Shown here: in pieces, positions 13,408 to 22,073 of the stretch
Layout of the letters: every line of letters starts with the position of its first letter
How positions within the stretch are numbered: the stretch's first letter is position 1
Source of the DNA: Firm-04 sp045596625
GTDB lineage: Bacteria > Bacillota > Clostridia > Oscillospirales > Ruminococcaceae
DNA: 23,172 nucleotides
Direction: 5' to 3'
NCBI GenBank assembly: GCA_045596625.1
Contig: JAZOCU010000066.1
Location: 1 to 23,172 of the forward strand
The notes under the pieces: generated by a model
What the model was told of the DNA's origin: nothing
What the model saw: only the letters and a program-made list of their open reading frames with translations
The model's database searches: none
Made by a program: the position numbers and the translations under genes

Positions 13408-14073
13408 ATGGAAGATGATAGACTGATCCCGCTGTCATATATCGCCCAGTATTGTTTTTGCAAACGTCGTGTAGGGTTACTTATGCTGGAACAGCAGTGG
13501 GCGGAAAGTGTAGATACTGCCAAGGGAAGATTGGAGCATAAAAATGTACATGCGTCCTCCATTGCCAAAGCAGGTGCTGTGCAGCTGATCTCTAATCTGA
13601 CCTTAGTGTCCCGCTCCATGCAATTGTTTGGTAAAAGCGATGCTATTGAGGCGATGCCAGCAGAAAAAGGTATGCACTTTCCTTTTCTGGATGACTCACA
13701 ATATATGCTGTATCCCATCGAATACAAGCACGGAAAGCTGCGAAATGAGCCTGAATATGCGATGCAGCTTTGTGCACAGGCAATGTGTTTGGAGGAAATG
13801 TATGGGTGCAGAATCGAGAGAGGTGCATTGTTTTATATCAGCTCACATCGCAGAAAGGAAGTCGAATTTGGACAGAAATTACGGCGCAATACCGCAGAAA
13901 CGGCAGCGGCATTATCGGTAATGCTGCAGACCGCAAAAGTACCGGGTGCAGAACGCTCCTCCAAATGTGTCAGATGCTCCATGAGGGAGATTTGTATGCC
14001 TGATACGGAGCATTCCGTGCAATCGTATATGAAAAGAATCAATCGAGAGATCGAGAAAGGAGCAGCAGAATGA
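13408..14073 (+). CDS. cas4: Cas4, RecB-like nuclease of the adaptation module
   Basis: The 221-aa product has the Cas4 cysteines for an iron-sulfur cluster: an N-terminal pair in YCFCKRR (Cys16, Cys18) and C-x2-C-x5-C at Cys187, Cys190 and Cys196 near the C-terminus. RecB nuclease motifs are GKSDAIE, YPIEYKHGK (E-x-K) and the QLCAQAMCLEE helix. Cas4 with Cas1 checks the PAM and trims new spacers before integration. AAAGGAG stands 6 nt before ATG 13408. Its stop overlaps the cas1 start by 4 nt (ATGA). There is no clear promoter between the array and this gene, so expression may depend on transcription through the array. Confidence 0.95.
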   Translation: MEDDRLIPLSYIAQYCFCKRRVGLLMLEQQWAESVDTAKGRLEHKNVHASSIAKAGAVQLISNLTLVSRSMQLFGKSDAIEAMPAEKGMHFPFLDDSQYMLYPIEYKHGKLRNEPEYAMQLCAQAMCLEEMYGCRIERGALFYISSHRRKEVEFGQKLRRNTAETAAALSVMLQTAKVPGAERSSKCVRCSMREICMPDTEHSVQSYMKRINREIEKGAAE

Positions 14074-15092
14074 AAAAGCTAGCCAATACGCTGTATATTC
14101 TTACGGAAAACAGCCATCTCCACGTAGAAAATGAAGCAATCTCGGTAAAAGTGCATACAAAAGAAGTCGCCAGGATTCCTGCGCATACCATTGAATCCAT
14201 CATCTGTCTTTGTAATACATCAGTATCAACGCCGTTGATTGGTTTTTGTGGCAGCAATGGAATCTCGTTATCCTTTCATGCAGATAACGGTAAATTTTAT
14301 GGCAGGATCTACGGCGCAGTCAGCGGAAATGTACTACTTCGGCAAAAGCAGTATGAATGGATCCATACACCGGAATCTGCTCAGATTGTCAGGAATATTC
14401 TTTCTGGCAAATTCCTGAACAGCCGGAATATGCTGTTGAAAGCGGCGCGTGATAATACAGCGGAGTATTCGGAGCAGCTTCGTGCCGCAGCGGAGCATCT
14501 TGCTGAGCAGCACATACTTCTGAAGGCGGCAGATGATATTAACAGTATGCGGGGCATTGAGGGTGCTGCGGCTTCTGTGTATTTTCGGGTATTTGATGCA
14601 ATGCTGAAGGGGAGCGATCCGGATATGCGGTTTGAAAAGCGAAGCAGACGGCCGCCGGAGAATCGGGTGAATGCAGTGCTTTCTTTTGTATATATGCTGC
14701 TGAAAAACGATGTTCAATCAGCGCTGGAATCCGTAGGAATCGATCCGGCAGCAGGTTATTTGCATACACTTCGCCCGGGACGTCCCTCTATGGCATTAGA
14801 TTTGATGGAGGAGCTTCGCTCGCCTCTTTGTGACAGATTGGTCATTGCTATGATTAACCGCGCACAGCTTCGCACAACGGATTTTGAAGTGACTGATGGT
14901 GAATTTCAATTAAAGGATGCTGCGAGAAGATTGGTGATTCAAGAATGGCAGAGGCGAAAGAAAGAGGAGATCATACATCCCTTCCTGAAGGAAAAAATAG
15001 CGATCGGTTTGATCCCGTATTGTCAATCCATGCTGCTTGCACGGCATTTTCGCGGAGATCTGGACGGATACCCGCCCTTTATCTGGAGGTGA
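14070..15092 (+). CDS. cas1: Cas1 integrase
   Basis: The 340-aa product begins MKKLANTLYILTENSHLHVE, typical of type I-C Cas1. The metal-binding residues are in place: Glu164 in MRGIEGAAASVYF, His232 in YLHTLRPGRPS, and Asp244 in ALDLMEELR. Cas1 with Cas2 inserts new spacers at the leader end of the array. ATG 14070 overlaps the cas4 stop (ATGA), and GGAGCAGCAG precedes it. cas2 follows after 6 nt. Length and motifs indicate an active protein. Confidence 0.97.
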   Translation: MKKLANTLYILTENSHLHVENEAISVKVHTKEVARIPAHTIESIICLCNTSVSTPLIGFCGSNGISLSFHADNGKFYGRIYGAVSGNVLLRQKQYEWIHTPESAQIVRNILSGKFLNSRNMLLKAARDNTAEYSEQLRAAAEHLAEQHILLKAADDINSMRGIEGAAASVYFRVFDAMLKGSDPDMRFEKRSRRPPENRVNAVLSFVYMLLKNDVQSALESVGIDPAAGYLHTLRPGRPSMALDLMEELRSPLCDRLVIAMINRAQLRTTDFEVTDGEFQLKDAARRLVIQEWQRRKKEEIIHPFLKEKIAIGLIPYCQSMLLARHFRGDLDGYPPFIWR

Positions 15093-15098
15093 AAGAAT

Positions 15099-15389
15099 AT
15101 GATGGTTCTGATCACATATGATGTGGATTATACGCAAAGTTCCGGTGCCAAACGTTTGCGCAAGGTAGCAAAGATCTGCGAAAAATACGGTGTTCGTGTG
15201 CAGAATTCTGTGTTTGAGATGCTGGTGGATACTGTGCAGCTGACGCAGATCAAAGCAGCGCTTTCTGACACCATTGATCAGGCACATGATTCCATTCGGT
15301 TTTACCGATTGGGCAATCATTGGGATACGAAAGTAGAGATAATGGGATTAGAAAAAGGGTTTCGGCAGGATGAACCGTTGCTTCTTTAA
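15099..15389 (+). CDS. cas2: Cas2
   Basis: The 96-aa product begins MMVLITYDVDYTQSSGAKRL, with the Cas2 ferredoxin-like fold and the conserved Asp8 after the first strand. KICEKYGVRVQNSVFEMLVD is the central family block. Cas2 dimers bridge two Cas1 dimers in the integration complex. Either ATG 15099 or ATG 15102 may be used; GGAGGTGAAAG lies upstream. It is the last cas gene. No terminator hairpin was seen downstream before the next promoter. Confidence 0.96.
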   Translation: MMVLITYDVDYTQSSGAKRLRKVAKICEKYGVRVQNSVFEMLVDTVQLTQIKAALSDTIDQAHDSIRFYRLGNHWDTKVEIMGLEKGFRQDEPLLL

Positions 15390-15485
15390 ATCTGGTAAAA
15401 CTCAATACCGTTACACCGACACAGCAAAGTGCGTGACCTTTTAGCCACAAGTTTACAACTATTTGTTCATTGGTCTCTGTCCATA

Positions 15486-15514
15486 TTGCCAAATTCCTCA
15501 AACTATGCTATAAT
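15486..15514 (+). promoter_or_regulatory. Promoter of the helicase/Sel1/J-domain/HIRAN operon
   Basis: TTGCCA (15486-15491) and TATAAT (15509-15514) have a 17-bp spacer and an extended -10 TGC. The leader to the helicase start is about 83 nt. Confidence 0.8.
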
Positions 15515-15519
15515 AAATA

Positions 15520-15538
15520 ACAACGCCGCAAGCGTTGT
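15520..15538 (+). promoter_or_regulatory. 5' hairpin at the start of the helicase operon mRNA
   Basis: ACAACGC and GCGTTGT pair perfectly around CGCAA, beginning where transcription should start (6 nt after the -10). A second hairpin, CTCTGC/GCAGAG, lies at 15563-15580, 10 nt before the ribosome binding site. Terminal stems often protect mRNA from 5' decay; a control role is possible. Confidence 0.5.
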
Positions 15539-15603
15539 GTGGCGAGAAAAATCATCCAAATACTCTGCCACCTAGCAGAGCATCTATATTAAGGAGACCC
15601 ATT

Positions 15604-18600
15604 ATGCTGCACCACGGCCTATACGAACAAGTCATCAATCATCAGCTGAACAGCGAGCTTGCGGAGATTCCGCAGGCCCGTAAGGCTGTTGCGCCCATTG
15701 ACAAGGCAGAAGCCTCCAAGGTGCTGGCACAGTATCTGGCGGATGTGGTGCAGAAAGGTCTTGATAACGTAGCGGATAAAGGCGGAGATCTCTCTGCCCA
15801 GATTGCGCTGACCAATCAGATTGTTGATCTGATCCAAAATACAACAAAAGAAGCTGACTTTGCTGCGCTGGGTGTTGACCAGCGTGCAGAGCAGCTTCTT
15901 GCGCTTTTACGGGAACAGGATCCACGTCTTGCTGTGGGGAAAACTGCTGCCGATCTCAGTCGTCCGGAAACCTCCATCGCACAAAGTTCCCTGTTCACTG
16001 GTGCCATTCACGAACCCCAGATGTATACCGAACTGAAGAAAGAAATCGTTTCTGCAGACCGCATTGATATGCTGGTATCATTCATCAAATGGAGTGGTTT
16101 ACGTCTGCTGATGGATGAGCTGCGAGAATTTACGCAAAATGGCGGAGAGCTTCGCATTATTACGACCTCCTACATGGGTGCTACCGATGTAAAAGCCATC
16201 GAGGAACTGCGCCGGCTGCCCAATACGAGAATCAAGGTGAGCTACGATACTAAGCGTACACGTCTGCACGCAAAGACCTATGTGTTTTATCGCAGCACAG
16301 ATTTTACCACGGCTTATGTCGGTTCCTCCAATCTGTCCAATGCCGCTATTTCCAGTGGCTTGGAGTGGAATGTGAAGGTCACAAAGAAGGATCTACCCGA
16401 GACCATCGACAAGATTTCAGCAACTTTTGAGAGCTACTGGAATTCTAACGAGTTTGAGTATTATTCCGAGGAGCAGAAAGAACGTCTTGCACGGGCATTG
16501 CAAGCAGAACGCTATGCCGATGGAACCAATCCTGAAGTCTACACTATGGATATCACGCCCTATTCCTATCAGCAGGAAATTCTGGACAAGCTGGAAGCAG
16601 AGCGCAAGGTGCGAGGGTATTATCGAAATCTGGTTGTAGCAGCAACGGGAACGGGTAAAACAGTCATTTCCGCACTGGATTACAAGCGATTCCGAAAGCA
16701 GACCCCTGACAAGCCTTGTCGCTTGCTGTTTGTGGCACACCGTGAGGAGATCCTGAAGCAGAGCTTATACACTTTCCGTGCAGTTTTGAAGGATGCGAAC
16801 TTTGGCGAGATGTTCGTCGGCAGCCACAAGCCTGATAGCATTGAAAATCTGTTCATTTCCATCCAGACCTTCAATTCGCAGGATTTCACCGCAAAAACGG
16901 CACAGGATTTCTACGATTATATTATCGTGGATGAATTCCATCATGCAGCAGCACCTACCTATCAAAAGCTGTTGGCATACTATCAACCGCAGATTTTGCT
17001 GGGGCTGACGGCTACACCGGAACGTATGGATGGCAAAAATATACTGTCCTACTTTAATAACCGCATTGCCGCAGAAATTCGTCTGCCGGAAGCCATTGAC
17101 CGTAAGCTGCTGTGTCCCTTCCAGTATTTTGGTGTAACTGATACGGTTGATCTGAGCGAGCTGAAATGGTCTGCCGGTGGCTATGATAAAGGTGAGCTTT
17201 CACATGTGTATACATTCAGCGGTATGGCAGCCAATCGCCGTGCCGATCTTGTGGTGAACTCCCTCTTGAAATATGTCACGGATATTCGTGATGTAAAAGG
17301 GCTTGGATTCTGTGTTTCTGTGGAACACGCCGAGTTCATGAGCCGCTATTTCAACGAGCGTGGGATTCCTTCCATGTTTCTGACCGGCATGTCACCGGAT
17401 GAAGAAAGAAAATCTGCCAAGCAGCGTTTGGTGGCAGGCGAGGTGCGTTTCATTTTCGTTGTGGATATCTACAACGAGGGTGTCGATATTCCCGAAGTCA
17501 ACACAGTTCTATTCCTGCGTCCAACCGAGTCGCTGACCGTCTTCCTGCAGCAGCTTGGACGTGGTCTGCGTTTGGCAGAGGATAAGGAATGCCTGACCGT
17601 TCTGGATTTCATCGGTCAGGCACACAAGAAATATAATTTTGAGGATAAATTTGCAGCACTGCTTTCCAACACCACACGTAGTGTCACCCATGAGATTAAG
17701 AATGGCTTTGTATCCGTTCCTAAGGGCTGTTATATTCAGCTGGAAAAGCAGGCTGCCAAGTATATCTTAGAAAATATCCGAGCTTCCTACGGCAATACCG
17801 CAGGACTTGTAACACGTGCGGCGACCTTCACAGAAGATAGCGGCATGGAACTGACACTGGGCAATTTCCTGGATTATTATCATCTGGATCCCAGAGCCAT
17901 CTATAAGTTTTCTTCCTTTTCACGCATTTGTGTTCGTGCAGGCGTGATGGAGGATTTTAGCGAACCCCTTGAAGATACGCTGACTAAGGCATTTGCTCGC
18001 CTGGCAGTGATTGATTCCCGACGCTGGATTGCATTCCTGCTGGATATTTTGCCACAACTAGATGATGTGGATTTCAACGTCTTACCCGATCTGCAAAAGC
18101 GTATGCTGCAAATGTTCTATGTCACTGTTTGGTGTAAACCTGCAGATGATTGGAACAGTGAGGAGGTCCTCAGCAATCTTTATGCACTCTCGGACAGCCA
18201 ATCATTGATATTGGAGCTGATGAGTCTGCTCCAATATCGTTATGAGCACATTGACTTCATTGATGCGCCTGTGGATCTGGGCTTTGATTGTCCGCTGGAT
18301 CTGCATTGCACCTATACCCGAGATCAGATTCTGGTGGCACTGGATTTCATGAAGCCGAGTACCGTTCGTGAGGGCACGAAGTTCCTGCCTGATAAAAATC
18401 TGGATGTGCATTTTATCACCCTCAACAAGTCAGAAAAGGACTATTCTCCGACCACCATGTATCACGACTACTCCATCAATGAAAATCTGTTTCATTGGCA
18501 GAGCCAAAGTACGACATCGGAAAGCTCACCGACCGGACAGCGGTATATCCACCATCAGGAAAGGTATATTCATGAACTGCTGTTTGTCCGTGAATACAAA

Positions 18601-18759
18601 ACAGACCGTATCACCGGTGGTGCGGAAGCTTATACCTATCTTGGAACAACGCACTATGTGTCGCACCACGGCTCCCGACCTATGAACATTACATGGAAGC
18701 TGGATCGCCCGATTCCGGCGAGGTTCTTGAAGAAGACGAATAAGTTGATGGTGGGATGA
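15604..18759 (+). CDS. PLD-nuclease/SF2 helicase/DUF3427 protein
   Basis: The product is 1051 aa. An N-terminal helical region is followed by a phospholipase-D-like domain (about 130-290) with RLHAKTYVF (His222, Lys224) and GSSNLSNAA. An SF2 helicase comes next: Walker A VAATGTGKT near 345-353, the DEFHH box (DExH) near 442-446, GLTATPERMDG, and LQQLGRGLRL near 645-655. A C-terminal DUF3427 region includes FHWQSQSTTSESSPTG. PLD-helicase fusions of this type occur in defence islands; the PLD part may cut DNA opened by the helicase. ATG 15604 is chosen since AAGGAG stands 7 nt upstream; an upstream in-frame ATG (15535) falls in the leader hairpin. It is the first gene of a four-gene operon, with 16 nt to the next gene. 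Confidence 0.93.
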   Translation: MLHHGLYEQVINHQLNSELAEIPQARKAVAPIDKAEASKVLAQYLADVVQKGLDNVADKGGDLSAQIALTNQIVDLIQNTTKEADFAALGVDQRAEQLLALLREQDPRLAVGKTAADLSRPETSIAQSSLFTGAIHEPQMYTELKKEIVSADRIDMLVSFIKWSGLRLLMDELREFTQNGGELRIITTSYMGATDVKAIEELRRLPNTRIKVSYDTKRTRLHAKTYVFYRSTDFTTAYVGSSNLSNAAISSGLEWNVKVTKKDLPETIDKISATFESYWNSNEFEYYSEEQKERLARALQAERYADGTNPEVYTMDITPYSYQQEILDKLEAERKVRGYYRNLVVAATGTGKTVISALDYKRFRKQTPDKPCRLLFVAHREEILKQSLYTFRAVLKDANFGEMFVGSHKPDSIENLFISIQTFNSQDFTAKTAQDFYDYIIVDEFHHAAAPTYQKLLAYYQPQILLGLTATPERMDGKNILSYFNNRIAAEIRLPEAIDRKLLCPFQYFGVTDTVDLSELKWSAGGYDKGELSHVYTFSGMAANRRADLVVNSLLKYVTDIRDVKGLGFCVSVEHAEFMSRYFNERGIPSMFLTGMSPDEERKSAKQRLVAGEVRFIFVVDIYNEGVDIPEVNTVLFLRPTESLTVFLQQLGRGLRLAEDKECLTVLDFIGQAHKKYNFEDKFAALLSNTTRSVTHEIKNGFVSVPKGCYIQLEKQAAKYILENIRASYGNTAGLVTRAATFTEDSGMELTLGNFLDYYHLDPRAIYKFSSFSRICVRAGVMEDFSEPLEDTLTKAFARLAVIDSRRWIAFLLDILPQLDDVDFNVLPDLQKRMLQMFYVTVWCKPADDWNSEEVLSNLYALSDSQSLILELMSLLQYRYEHIDFIDAPVDLGFDCPLDLHCTYTRDQILVALDFMKPSTVREGTKFLPDKNLDVHFITLNKSEKDYSPTTMYHDYSINENLFHWQSQSTTSESSPTGQRYIHHQERYIHELLFVREYKTDRITGGAEAYTYLGTTHYVSHHGSRPMNITWKLDRPIPARFLKKTNKLMVG

Positions 18760-18775
18760 CAGAAGGGAGATTTCC

Positions 18776-19654
18776 ATGACAATCCAAGAAGCAAAAATCA
18801 TCTGCGAACAGTTTGGCAGAAACAATGGACATTACACTGAAGAGGAATTCTTCCTTTATACGGAAGCAGCAGGTATGCTGATCCTTGAAACCAACGATCC
18901 GGAGTATATGTGTGACCTCGGCGGCTATTATTACGAACAGAAATACTATGACCTTGCACTGAAATACTACGAAATGGCGTCTGATCTTGGTGACGAAGCA
19001 GCAACCGTGAATCTTGGATACATTTGGTATTATGGCAGAACCGGGACCGTTGACTACGAGAAAGCATTTCGCTATTTTACATTAGCGGGAGATAATGCTG
19101 TTGCTCGGTATAAGATTGGTGATATGTATCACAATGGGTACTATGTGGAGAAGGATGAAGCAAAGTATCAAGAAATCATTGAATCTCTGTACAAGGCATA
19201 TCATGGAACCAATTATGTGGAAGATCCATTGCCCGAAATTTGCGTCCGACTTGCCGGAATTCGGGAAAGAGAAGGCGATACAGAAGAAGCGATCCGACTT
19301 TTGTGTGAAGGTAAAAGTATGCTCAGCTCTCGGATTGGATTCAATCCTTTCTTTGGGAATTTTACCATTATGCAGGAAATTATCAGCACCCTTTACCGCC
19401 TGATTCCCATTGACAAAAAGAACATAGATATATTTGATCTCTATGAATTGATGAAAGCACCTGTTAGGATTGGCTTTACCTATCAAGGTGAAACCTATAT
19501 CATTGAATCAAAAAAAGAAGCAGACGGCACAATCGCAATTTGTTATGAAGGAAAATGGTATCGTGATGTTACAGATATGCTGATGAAAGCAGAGATTGAC
19601 GGAGAGCTGCTCACATTGATTTCGTGGAAATTGAAACTGTTTGAGGTGGTATAA
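18776..19654 (+). CDS. Sel1/TPR-like repeat protein
   Basis: The 292-aa product contains helical repeats of the Sel1 type, for example CDLGGYYYEQKYYDLALKYY, EMASDLGDEAATVNLGYIWY and YEKAFRYFTLAGDNAVARYK (about 40-125). Such repeats serve as protein-binding scaffolds. The last 70 residues form a different, beta-containing tail (RIGFTYQGETYIIESK) of unknown family. No signal peptide or membrane segment is present, so it is cytoplasmic. AGAAGGGAG precedes ATG 18776, 16 nt behind the helicase stop, and its own stop overlaps the next start by 1 nt. This strict coupling implies that it works with the helicase and the downstream proteins, perhaps as an adaptor. Confidence 0.85.
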   Translation: MTIQEAKIICEQFGRNNGHYTEEEFFLYTEAAGMLILETNDPEYMCDLGGYYYEQKYYDLALKYYEMASDLGDEAATVNLGYIWYYGRTGTVDYEKAFRYFTLAGDNAVARYKIGDMYHNGYYVEKDEAKYQEIIESLYKAYHGTNYVEDPLPEICVRLAGIREREGDTEEAIRLLCEGKSMLSSRIGFNPFFGNFTIMQEIISTLYRLIPIDKKNIDIFDLYELMKAPVRIGFTYQGETYIIESKKEADGTIAICYEGKWYRDVTDMLMKAEIDGELLTLISWKLKLFEVV

Positions 19655-20430
19655 TGGAGATCGTACATATTGACGACGGAAGATACGGCGAATATGAAAA
19701 TCTCTTGTTGGAGCGTGACCGCTACCGTAAGGAAGCTGAGCTTGCACTTCGGGAATATATCAGCGTGTTTGGCGATCTGACCACGGCTGTCTTCAAACAA
19801 AAGATTGCTTGTATTGAAAAGAAGAAAATGCTTTCCATGTGCTTGATGTATTTTAATCGAGGAGAAAGTGTTGATATCAAGAAAGTCAATGAACAGATCC
19901 GAGTGGAAATGGCAGATTATCAGAAGCAGCTTGATGCTATGATTGCTGATAATGAAACCTGCAAGCAAATGAAAAGAATACCCGAAAGTGATGTTTTGAG
20001 AATCCGCCAGATCTACCGCAGAATTGCCAAACGACTGCATCCCGATTTGAATCCGCTTACCGAACAGCACGAAGAGTTGTTGAATTTGTGGATGCGAAAC
20101 CTTACGGCATATCAGTGTAACGATCTGAAAGAGCTTGAAGAACTGGAAGTTCTTGTGGAGCAGGCACTTTCCGCACTCGGCGATGGGAAAACAGTTTTGT
20201 CAATACCTGATATACAAGAGAAAATAAACGCCTTGCAAAGCGAAATTGAGCAGATCCGTTCAACCGATCCATATCGTTTTCGAGAGATACTCGCGGATGA
20301 AGGTTTGATCCGTGAAAAGAAAAAGGGTTTGGCAGAAGAATGTAACGAATATCGGAGGTATGCGGAGCAGCTTGAGCAGGAATTGAAGCGCTTTATCATG
20401 GAAGGAGGAACATTTACATGGACGAATTGA
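19654..20430 (+). CDS. Coiled-coil protein with a central J-domain-like segment
   Basis: The 258-aa product has a long helical N-terminal half (LLLERDRYRKEAELALREYI). A DnaJ-like segment follows, RIRQIYRRIAKRLHPDLNPL, with the HPD tripeptide at 129-131; a helix before and after it (EELLNLWMRNLTAYQ) completes the J-domain pattern. A second helical stretch follows (IQEKINALQSEIEQIR, and RYAEQLEQELKRF near the end). J-domains stimulate the ATPase of Hsp70 proteins through HPD. Placing it between coiled coils, without the Gly/Phe or zinc regions of DnaJ, is unusual. The start overlaps the upstream stop (TAATG) and the 3' end overlaps the HIRAN gene by 13 nt. Confidence 0.8.
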   Translation: MEIVHIDDGRYGEYENLLLERDRYRKEAELALREYISVFGDLTTAVFKQKIACIEKKKMLSMCLMYFNRGESVDIKKVNEQIRVEMADYQKQLDAMIADNETCKQMKRIPESDVLRIRQIYRRIAKRLHPDLNPLTEQHEELLNLWMRNLTAYQCNDLKELEELEVLVEQALSALGDGKTVLSIPDIQEKINALQSEIEQIRSTDPYRFREILADEGLIREKKKGLAEECNEYRRYAEQLEQELKRFIMEGGTFTWTN

Positions 20431-20810
20431 TTATACATAATCCGGAAGTGGTAGCATTAACACAAAACGGCGGCCTGGATCAGGTGATCAAACCGCTGAC
20501 AAAGGAAATTCATCTTTTTGACACCTATGTAGCAGGTGTCAGCTATCTAAGTGATAAATCTGTTTTGCAGGAGATTGCAATCGGTGATCGTTTGACTCTG
20601 CAAAGAGAGGATAACAAATTTGATGACAAGGCAATTGTAATCATAACAAGCGGAGGGAAAAAGTTGGGATATGTCCCTGAGAAGGATAATATTATTTTCT
20701 CCAGATTAATGGATGCAGGAAAACTGCTTGTTGCCTATATTAAGGCGATTCAGCAACGCAGTGCAAATTATCAGCAGATCAGCATCGGAATCCATCTTGT
20801 GGATTTTTGA
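20418..20810 (+). CDS. HIRAN-domain protein
   Basis: The 130-aa product is almost entirely a HIRAN domain (about 35-128): FDTYVAGVSYLSDKS, then GDRLTLQREDNKFDDKAIVI and GKKLGYVPEKDN. HIRAN domains bind DNA ends, notably 3' single-stranded ends at stalled forks, and are usually fused to SF2 helicases such as HLTF/Rad5. Here the domain is a separate protein encoded three genes behind an SF2 helicase, so it may act in trans as its DNA-end sensor. GGAGG stands 9 nt before ATG 20418, inside the end of the preceding gene. It is the last gene of the operon. No clear terminator follows. Confidence 0.87.
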   Translation: MDELIIHNPEVVALTQNGGLDQVIKPLTKEIHLFDTYVAGVSYLSDKSVLQEIAIGDRLTLQREDNKFDDKAIVIITSGGKKLGYVPEKDNIIFSRLMDAGKLLVAYIKAIQQRSANYQQISIGIHLVDF

Positions 20811-20904
20811 TCAGGCATTGCATTTCTGCTGATACAAACAAATATAGATACTATCCAATTCTGACACAACCACAAATCCATCACCCGAAAGAGAGATGAT
20901 CGTT

Positions 20905-21315
20905 ATGAAGAAAAAACTATTGCCTGTTGTGCTGATTGCACTTGTGATTGTAATCGTAGGAGCATTGTTCCTTCTGCTGCATCAGCCAACGGATCCTGCA
21001 ACTGTTACGGAGCTGGAGAATAAATATCATATCTCGTTCTCCAATATAGATATCAAGCAGAGCAACACAACTATGGCGCAAGATATCACAGACCGGCTGA
21101 CATTTCATGTGGATGATTACCAAGCCTTTATGGAGAACCGATATTATGGCGAAATCATCAATTTTTCCGAGGCAGATGATCGTTCTTCGGCACAGTACAA
21201 ATGCAGACCGTATCCGCAAAGTACAGATTCGCTGCAAAGCCGTCTGACTTTTTTGATTCAGTTTGAAGCTGCAGATAACGGCTATGATGCGACCTTATCA
21301 AGCTACTATGAGTGA
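20905..21315 (+). CDS. Small membrane-anchored protein of unknown function
   Basis: The 136-aa product begins MKKKLLPVVLIALVIVIVGA with a membrane helix at about residues 5-24, then an extracytoplasmic part of about 110 residues. No lipobox cysteine and no recognised domain were seen. ATG 20905 is preferred over ATG 20896, which directly abuts the AGAGAG ribosome binding site. The gene is 94 nt behind the HIRAN gene. No consensus promoter was found between them, so it may be a trailing gene of that operon or have a weak promoter. It ends before a bidirectional terminator. Confidence 0.72.
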   Translation: MKKKLLPVVLIALVIVIVGALFLLLHQPTDPATVTELENKYHISFSNIDIKQSNTTMAQDITDRLTFHVDDYQAFMENRYYGEIINFSEADDRSSAQYKCRPYPQSTDSLQSRLTFLIQFEAADNGYDATLSSYYE

Positions 21316-21361
21316 GTGGTTGCTGCGCAGATCTACAGACAAAGAACACTCTTAAGGTGTG

Positions 21362-21390
21362 AAAAAAGGGACTGCGTGAGCAGTCCCTTT
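21362..21390. terminator. Bidirectional terminator between convergent genes
   Basis: AAAGGGACTGC (21365-21375) and GCAGTCCCTTT (21380-21390) form a perfect 11-bp stem with a GTGA loop. On the minus strand it is followed by a run of T; on the plus strand by TTTCATTT. It ends the small membrane protein gene and the minus-strand redox operon. Confidence 0.88.
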
Positions 21391-21406
21391 CATTTGCAGA
21401 TCGATT

Positions 21407-22060
21407 TCATTCCCAAATTCCATCAGCCATCTCTGCACCAAGCGAGAATGCCTTTTCTTTGTCAGTCGGGAATACAGTTTCGTGTCTCTTTTTCTTGGCT
21501 TCGGGATCAAACATTGTCCAGTTGTATTTGCTGTAATCGCTGACCTGCAATGTGTCGCTGCTGATCATGATTTTTGTCGGTCCCACCATATTGCAAAGCA
21601 TATTCTGATAATTCGCCAGCATTTTATCGTAGCCAATCTGTGCATAAAATCCCTCGGCAGCGTTGCTTGTCATAATGAACAGAACAGGAATTCTGCGTTC
21701 GTTGTAGCTTCTCGGTTCTGTTTTGTATGTCAGGGACTGAAAAATCAGACGTTCATACAATGCACGGAAGCCCGCACTGACATCGCCAAGATAATTGGGT
21801 GTGCCGATGATCAGACCATCTGCGCTGCGGATGTCATCAAGTATCGGTGTAAGACCGTCCTTGCAGACGCACACGCCCTGATGTTCCGGCAGCTTGCAGC
21901 CAAAACAGGAAATGCAGCCTGTGAACTTTTCGGATTGATAAAGGTCGTACACCTTCACCTCTGCACCTTCAGATTCAGCACCTTTGGCTGCTTCACGAAT
22001 CAGTGTGCCGGTATTCCACGCTGTGCGAGGACTTGCGTTGATTGCGATTATTTTTTTCAT
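21407..22060 (-). CDS. Flavodoxin-fold NAD(P)H-dependent oxidoreductase with cysteine motif
   Basis: The 217-aa product begins MKKIIAINASPRTAWNTGTL, the phosphate-binding loop of the NADPH-dependent FMN reductase/flavodoxin_2 family. IIGTPNYLGDVSAGFRALYE is the flavin-binding part. A compact cysteine cluster, GCISCFGCK then GVCVCKD (about 48-66), resembles that of iron-sulfur flavoproteins and could hold a 4Fe-4S cluster. A role in electron transfer or oxidative stress under anaerobic conditions is likely. GGAGGG lies 4 nt before ATG 22060. The gene is 13 nt behind the nitroreductase gene and shares its promoter and terminator. Confidence 0.9.
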   Translation of the reverse strand: MKKIIAINASPRTAWNTGTLIREAAKGAESEGAEVKVYDLYQSEKFTGCISCFGCKLPEHQGVCVCKDGLTPILDDIRSADGLIIGTPNYLGDVSAGFRALYERLIFQSLTYKTEPRSYNERRIPVLFIMTSNAAEGFYAQIGYDKMLANYQNMLCNMVGPTKIMISSDTLQVSDYSKYNWTMFDPEAKKKRHETVFPTDKEKAFSLGAEMADGIWE

Positions 22061-22073
22061 AATACCCTCCGAT

